64,000 nucleotides of DNA, taken from contig NZ_JAHWGU010000032.1 in the NCBI RefSeq assembly GCF_020873875.1, forward strand, positions 33,677 through 97,676, read 5' to 3'. Shown piece after piece: positions 61,492 to 64,000 of the stretch. Under the pieces are notes generated by a model. It was not told the origin of the DNA, did no database searches, and saw only the letters and a list, made by a program, of their open reading frames with translations. The translations under genes were made by a program, and so were the position numbers. Source of the DNA: Actinoplanes sp. DH11 (GTDB taxonomy: Bacteria; Actinomycetota; Actinomycetes; Mycobacteriales; Micromonosporaceae). How positions within the stretch are numbered: position 1 is the first letter of the stretch; the number at the start of each line of letters is the position of its first letter.

Positions 61492-62139
61492 GTGCCTCTT
61501 GTCTTGCTCGCTCTGGACGACACCCTGCTTGATCGCGGCGGTGCTTTCCGTCTGTGGGCGAAAGGCTTTCTGGACCAGATAGCCGCGCCGCAGGAGGACC
61601 TCGACTGGCTCGTCTCGGTCGACGCCGACGGGCTGACCTCGCGATGGGACCTGGCCGACCTGATCCTCGGCCGCTACCGGCTGGGAGTCCCCTCCATCGA
61701 CCTCGTCGAAGAGCTCAACGAGGGCCCGCTCGCCTTCGAACGCCTCGACCCCATGGTGGGCTGCGCGCTGGACATCGCCCGGGACGCGGGACTGGTCCCG
61801 GTCGTGGTCACCAACGGCCCGGCGGAGCAGCAGGAGACCCGGATCCGCCGCACCGGGCTGGACCGCTATGTCGCCGACTGGGTGATCTCGGAGCAGTGCG
61901 GGGTCAGCAAACCGAACCCGCGGATCTTCGCGCTCGCCGCCCAGCGGGTGCGGATGCGCCTCGCCGGGGCCTGGGTCGTGGGTGACAGCCCGGAGGCCGA
62001 CATCGGTGGCGCGGCCGCGATGGGCCTGCCGAGCGTGTGGCTGCACCGCGGGCGGGAGTGGGTGGACAGCCGGTTCGCCCCGACGAAGGTGGTCGGCAAT
62101 GTGATCCAGGGCATCTCGGCCATCATGGCGACCCGCTGA
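61492..62139 (+). CDS. HAD-superfamily protein lacking the nucleophile Asp
   Basis: 215 residues of the HAD fold: motif II VVVTNG, motif III lysine in GVSKPNP, motif IV VVGDSPEADIGG. Motif I reads VLLALDDTLLDR, where the family has DxDxT: the first Asp, which forms the phospho-enzyme, is Ala 7 (codon GCT). It may be a non-catalytic or altered HAD protein. GTG 61492 follows TAAAGT (61480-61485) by six bases, leaderless type. Confidence 0.88.
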   Translation: MPLVLLALDDTLLDRGGAFRLWAKGFLDQIAAPQEDLDWLVSVDADGLTSRWDLADLILGRYRLGVPSIDLVEELNEGPLAFERLDPMVGCALDIARDAGLVPVVVTNGPAEQQETRIRRTGLDRYVADWVISEQCGVSKPNPRIFALAAQRVRMRLAGAWVVGDSPEADIGGAAAMGLPSVWLHRGREWVDSRFAPTKVVGNVIQGISAIMATR

Positions 62140-62243
62140 TAAATCGGTTGCGGGGCCCGGCCGGGTTCTGGTTTTCTTCGTGCGTGCCGGTCATCCGGCG
62201 CGCTGCCAGAGAAGTTTCCGCGAGAGAGAAGGGGGTGGACACC

Positions 62244-62375
62244 GTGGCTGTCTTTGTCATGTCTGTCGTCCCGTCATCCCCGTTCATTTCTTTCTCCGAG
62301 GAGACCCTCCAGTGCGCGAGCACACCATGCGGCGTGGGCGCCGCAAGTTCGATGACGACGAACCAGATTTCCTGA
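62244..62375 (+). CDS. Possible upstream ORF overlapping the RIO-type kinase start
   Basis: GTG 62244 follows AAGGGGG by eight bases and opens a 43-residue frame, hydrophobic at first (MAVFVMSVVPSSPFISF), that ends 64 bases inside the kinase gene in another frame. It could tune kinase translation; it may also be chance. Confidence 0.3.
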   Translation: MAVFVMSVVPSSPFISFSEETLQCASTPCGVGAASSMTTNQIS

Positions 62376-63208
62376 AACGCGGCCGGCTCGAACCGGCACT
62401 GCACGAGGACCCCGACCTGCCGCCCGACGGCGACCGGTGGTCCACCTGGGACGGCGCCCTGCACGGCCCGGAACCACGCCCCGACTGGGTGCGCACCGAA
62501 CACGGCGCCGTCGACACCGAGCTCGGCGTCCTCAAGACCGGCAAGGAAGCCGACGTCCACCTGGTCCGGCGGTCCGTCCCGGGCGGTCCGTCGAGCATGC
62601 TGGCCGCCAAACGGTACCGGGACGGCGAGCATCGGCTGTTCCACCGTGACGCCGGCTACCTCGAGGGCCGCCGGGTGCGGCGGTCCCGCGAGATGCGGGC
62701 GATGACGAACCGCACCGCGTTCGGCAAGGAGATGATCGCCGGTCAGTGGGCGGCCGCCGAGTTCGACGCGCTCGGCCGGCTCTGGCAGATCGGGCAGGAG
62801 AGTGGCCTGGTCTGCGTCCCGTACCCGGTGCAGCTGATCGGCACCGAGGTCATGCTGGAGTTCGTCGGCGACTGGGAGACGGGGGAGGCCGCGCCCCGGC
62901 TCGCGCAGGTCCGCGCCGACCCGGACGTGCTGGCCGACCTGTGGCGGCAGACGACCGACGCGCTGTCGGTGCTGGCCCGGGCCCAGGTGGCACACGGCGA
63001 CCTGTCGCCGTACAACACCCTGGTCCACCGGGGCCGCCTCGTGCTGATCGACCTGCCCCAGATCGTGGACGTGATCGCCAACCCGCGCGGCGGCGAGTTC
63101 ATCGCCCGGGACGTCACCAACGTGGCCGGCTGGTTCCGGTCCCGCGGCCTCGACGTCGACGCGGAAGGGCTGATCGACCAGCTCTTCTACGAGGCGGGCC
63201 TGCGGTGA
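62312..63208 (+). CDS. RIO1-type serine protein kinase
   Basis: 298 residues. The RIO P-loop and early motifs appear in LGVLKTGKEADVHLVRR, with the ATP lysine in LAAKRYR. The catalytic loop is AHGDLSPYNTLVH (His 228, Asp 230, Asn 235) and the metal-binding LIDLPQIVD follows. RIO kinases mature 40S ribosomes in eukaryotes and archaea; bacterial ones are little studied. GTG 62312 follows GAGGAGA by seven bases; ATG 62327 is the alternative. The last codons are tandemly repeated downstream. Confidence 0.93.
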   Translation: MREHTMRRGRRKFDDDEPDFLKRGRLEPALHEDPDLPPDGDRWSTWDGALHGPEPRPDWVRTEHGAVDTELGVLKTGKEADVHLVRRSVPGGPSSMLAAKRYRDGEHRLFHRDAGYLEGRRVRRSREMRAMTNRTAFGKEMIAGQWAAAEFDALGRLWQIGQESGLVCVPYPVQLIGTEVMLEFVGDWETGEAAPRLAQVRADPDVLADLWRQTTDALSVLARAQVAHGDLSPYNTLVHRGRLVLIDLPQIVDVIANPRGGEFIARDVTNVAGWFRSRGLDVDAEGLIDQLFYEAGLR

Positions 63209-63274
63209 TGCGAAGCGGGCCTGCGGTGACACGAGGCGAGCTTGCGGTGACACGAGACCGGCCTGCGGTGACAC
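63191..63274 (+). repeat. 21-bp repeats starting in the RIO kinase 3' end
   Basis: Four copies of a unit like GAGGCGGGCCTGCGGTGACAC at 63191, 63212, 63233 and 63254. The first encodes the kinase C-terminus EAGLR and stop. Confidence 0.9.
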
Positions 63275-63350
63275 GAGGCGGGTCCCGGCTGACCAGGCCG
63301 GTGCCCGGCCCGCGGCCGCCGCGTCTGCGGCGGCCGCGACCGGGGCCGCG

Positions 63351-63596
63351 TCACTGCAGGTAGTTCTCCACCTCGCTGACGGCGTGCGCCTGCTCGGTGT
63401 CCGGGTCGTTCCCGGCCGAGCGGGCCGCGCGCCGGCGGCGCAGCAGGTCCCAGCACTGGTCCAGCGCTTCTTCGAGGTCCTTGAGCCGGGCGTGCTCCTC
63501 GGTCGAGGAGATCTTGCCCTGGCTCAGCTGCTGGCGGAGCTCGTGCTCCTCCTCGACCAAGCCGTGAATCCGGCTCAGCACAGTCTTGTCATCCAT
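63351..63596 (-). CDS. DUF2630 family protein
   Basis: 81 residues, helical and charged: ILSRIHGLVEEEHELRQQL-type start (KTVLSRIHGLVEEEHELRQQ), TEEHARLKDLEEALDQCWDL, LLRRRRAARSAG. This is the DUF2630 family of actinobacteria, function unknown, probably a coiled coil. ATG 63596. Confidence 0.9.
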   Translation of the reverse strand: MDDKTVLSRIHGLVEEEHELRQQLSQGKISSTEEHARLKDLEEALDQCWDLLRRRRAARSAGNDPDTEQAHAVSEVENYLQ

Positions 63597-63811
63597 TCCC
63601 GAAGCCTATTCACCTCGCGCGCTTTTCGGTGCCACCCGGCCCCGTGTTCCCCGCCATGATCGCGGAGGCGCGGGCACGGGAGGGTCTCGGCGGGCGTCCG
63701 TCCGGGAATGGCCGGCTGTGGTGCGGCAGGGAATGGCCGGCTGTGTTGCGGCCGGGAATGGCCGGCTGTGTTGCGCCCGCGAATGGCCGGCTGTGTTGCG
63801 GCCGCGCGGCG
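63597..63811. repeat. 25-bp minisatellite before palindrome C
   Basis: Four copies of a unit like GGGAATGGCCGGCTGTGTTG plus five bases at 63704, 63729, 63754 and 63779. The remainder, 63597-63703, has no recognisable gene. Confidence 0.92.
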
Positions 63812-63878
63812 TGTTGATCTGCTAGCGGTGCGAAATCGCGGTTTCGGCGCCTTGATCACAGCGATTTCGTAGCGCTAG
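63812..63878 (+). repeat. Two-stem palindromic element, copy C (interrupted)
   Basis: Left arm TGTTGATCTGCTAGCG (63812-63827), perfect inner stem CGAAATCGC / GCGATTTCG, and the right arm begins CGCTAG (63873-63878), then stops where the other copies read CAGATCAACA. Confidence 0.9.
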
Positions 63879-64000
63879 TACGGCAGCCGCCATTCGTGAT
63901 CATGGCCGGAGTTCGAGGTTGAGACGGCGGGCGTAGTGGGCTTGTCTGGCTCGTGCTTGATGGCGGCGTCGCCAGTTCGACCAGCGCAAAGAGTAGGCGA
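63879..64000 (-). mobile_element. Insertion sequence, transposase C-terminus (IS701-like), partial
   Basis: The minus strand from the window edge reads AYSLRWSNWRRRHQARARQA then HYARRLNLELRP and stops at 63900. The Trp-rich WRRRHQARAR-HY ending is typical of actinobacterial IS701-like DDE transposases; an IS5-type assignment cannot be excluded. The element end lies only about 21 bases past the stop, at the TACGGCAG junction with palindrome C. The rest is outside the window. Confidence 0.65.

Overview
The window is very GC-rich, with many GTG and TTG starts and 4-base start/stop overlaps. Its gene content is typical of Actinobacteria: whiA, rapZ-yvcK, rbpA, opcA, the suf operon with sufR, a DUF2630 protein and an acVLRF1-type peptidyl-tRNA hydrolase. 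The backbone from uvrC through rapZ-yvcK-whiA, gap-pgk-tpiA-secG, pgl-opcA-zwf-tal-tkt, ctaB, sufR-BDCSU-T, an ABC-F protein with a small HTH protein, and an AcnR-like regulator follows, from memory, the order of the same genes in mycobacteria. The protein style and the accessory genes suggest a member of the Micromonosporaceae, probably Actinoplanes-like. This is an inference; no rRNA gene is present to test it.

Layout. 1-5.6 kb: end of an ECF sigma factor and its membrane-anchored partner, a metallo-beta-lactamase-fold hydrolase with a DinB-like protein, rsgA behind a possible leader peptide, and a large polytopic membrane protein. 5.7-18.9 kb: uvrA, a Tat/lipoprotein Rieske protein, uvrC, rapZ-yvcK-whiA, the triose-phosphate operon, secG and rbpA. 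18.9-26.1 kb: an accessory island with a GNAT enzyme, an XRE-SARP fusion regulator and a 1780-residue secreted subtilase carrying a DUF4185-like domain and nine fibronectin-III repeats. 26.1-32.7 kb, minus strand: tkt-tal-zwf-opcA-pgl. 33-38 kb: heme O and heme A synthases around a repeat-rich gap. 37.7-44.5 kb: the SUF Fe-S assembly operon. 44.6-52.7 kb: a mosaic of small accessory genes. 52.7-56.1 kb: an ABC-F translation factor behind an apparent leader-peptide/terminator attenuator, then an HTH protein and an enoyl-CoA hydratase. 56-64 kb: an ABC exporter, a chain of overlapping mini-ORFs, an IS21 remnant, mug, an atypical SDR, an AcnR-like repressor, a HAD-like protein lacking its nucleophile, a RIO-type kinase, DUF2630, and an insertion sequence running off the right edge.

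Working together: central carbon flow (glycolysis and the oxidative and non-oxidative pentose phosphate pathway), Fe-S assembly, heme A synthesis and nucleotide-excision repair share the backbone. uvrA and uvrC each carry a TGTC-N12-TA promoter resembling the PafBC (RecA-independent) damage promoter of mycobacteria.

The most unusual non-coding signal is a family of three 77-bp two-stem palindromes (36.0, 46.6 and 63.8 kb). They share spacing, show a compensatory base-pair change and a variable loop core, and each lies near short tandem repeats. The third is interrupted exactly at a CTAG by the insertion sequence. Tandem duplications recur at gene ends and inside linker regions throughout the window.
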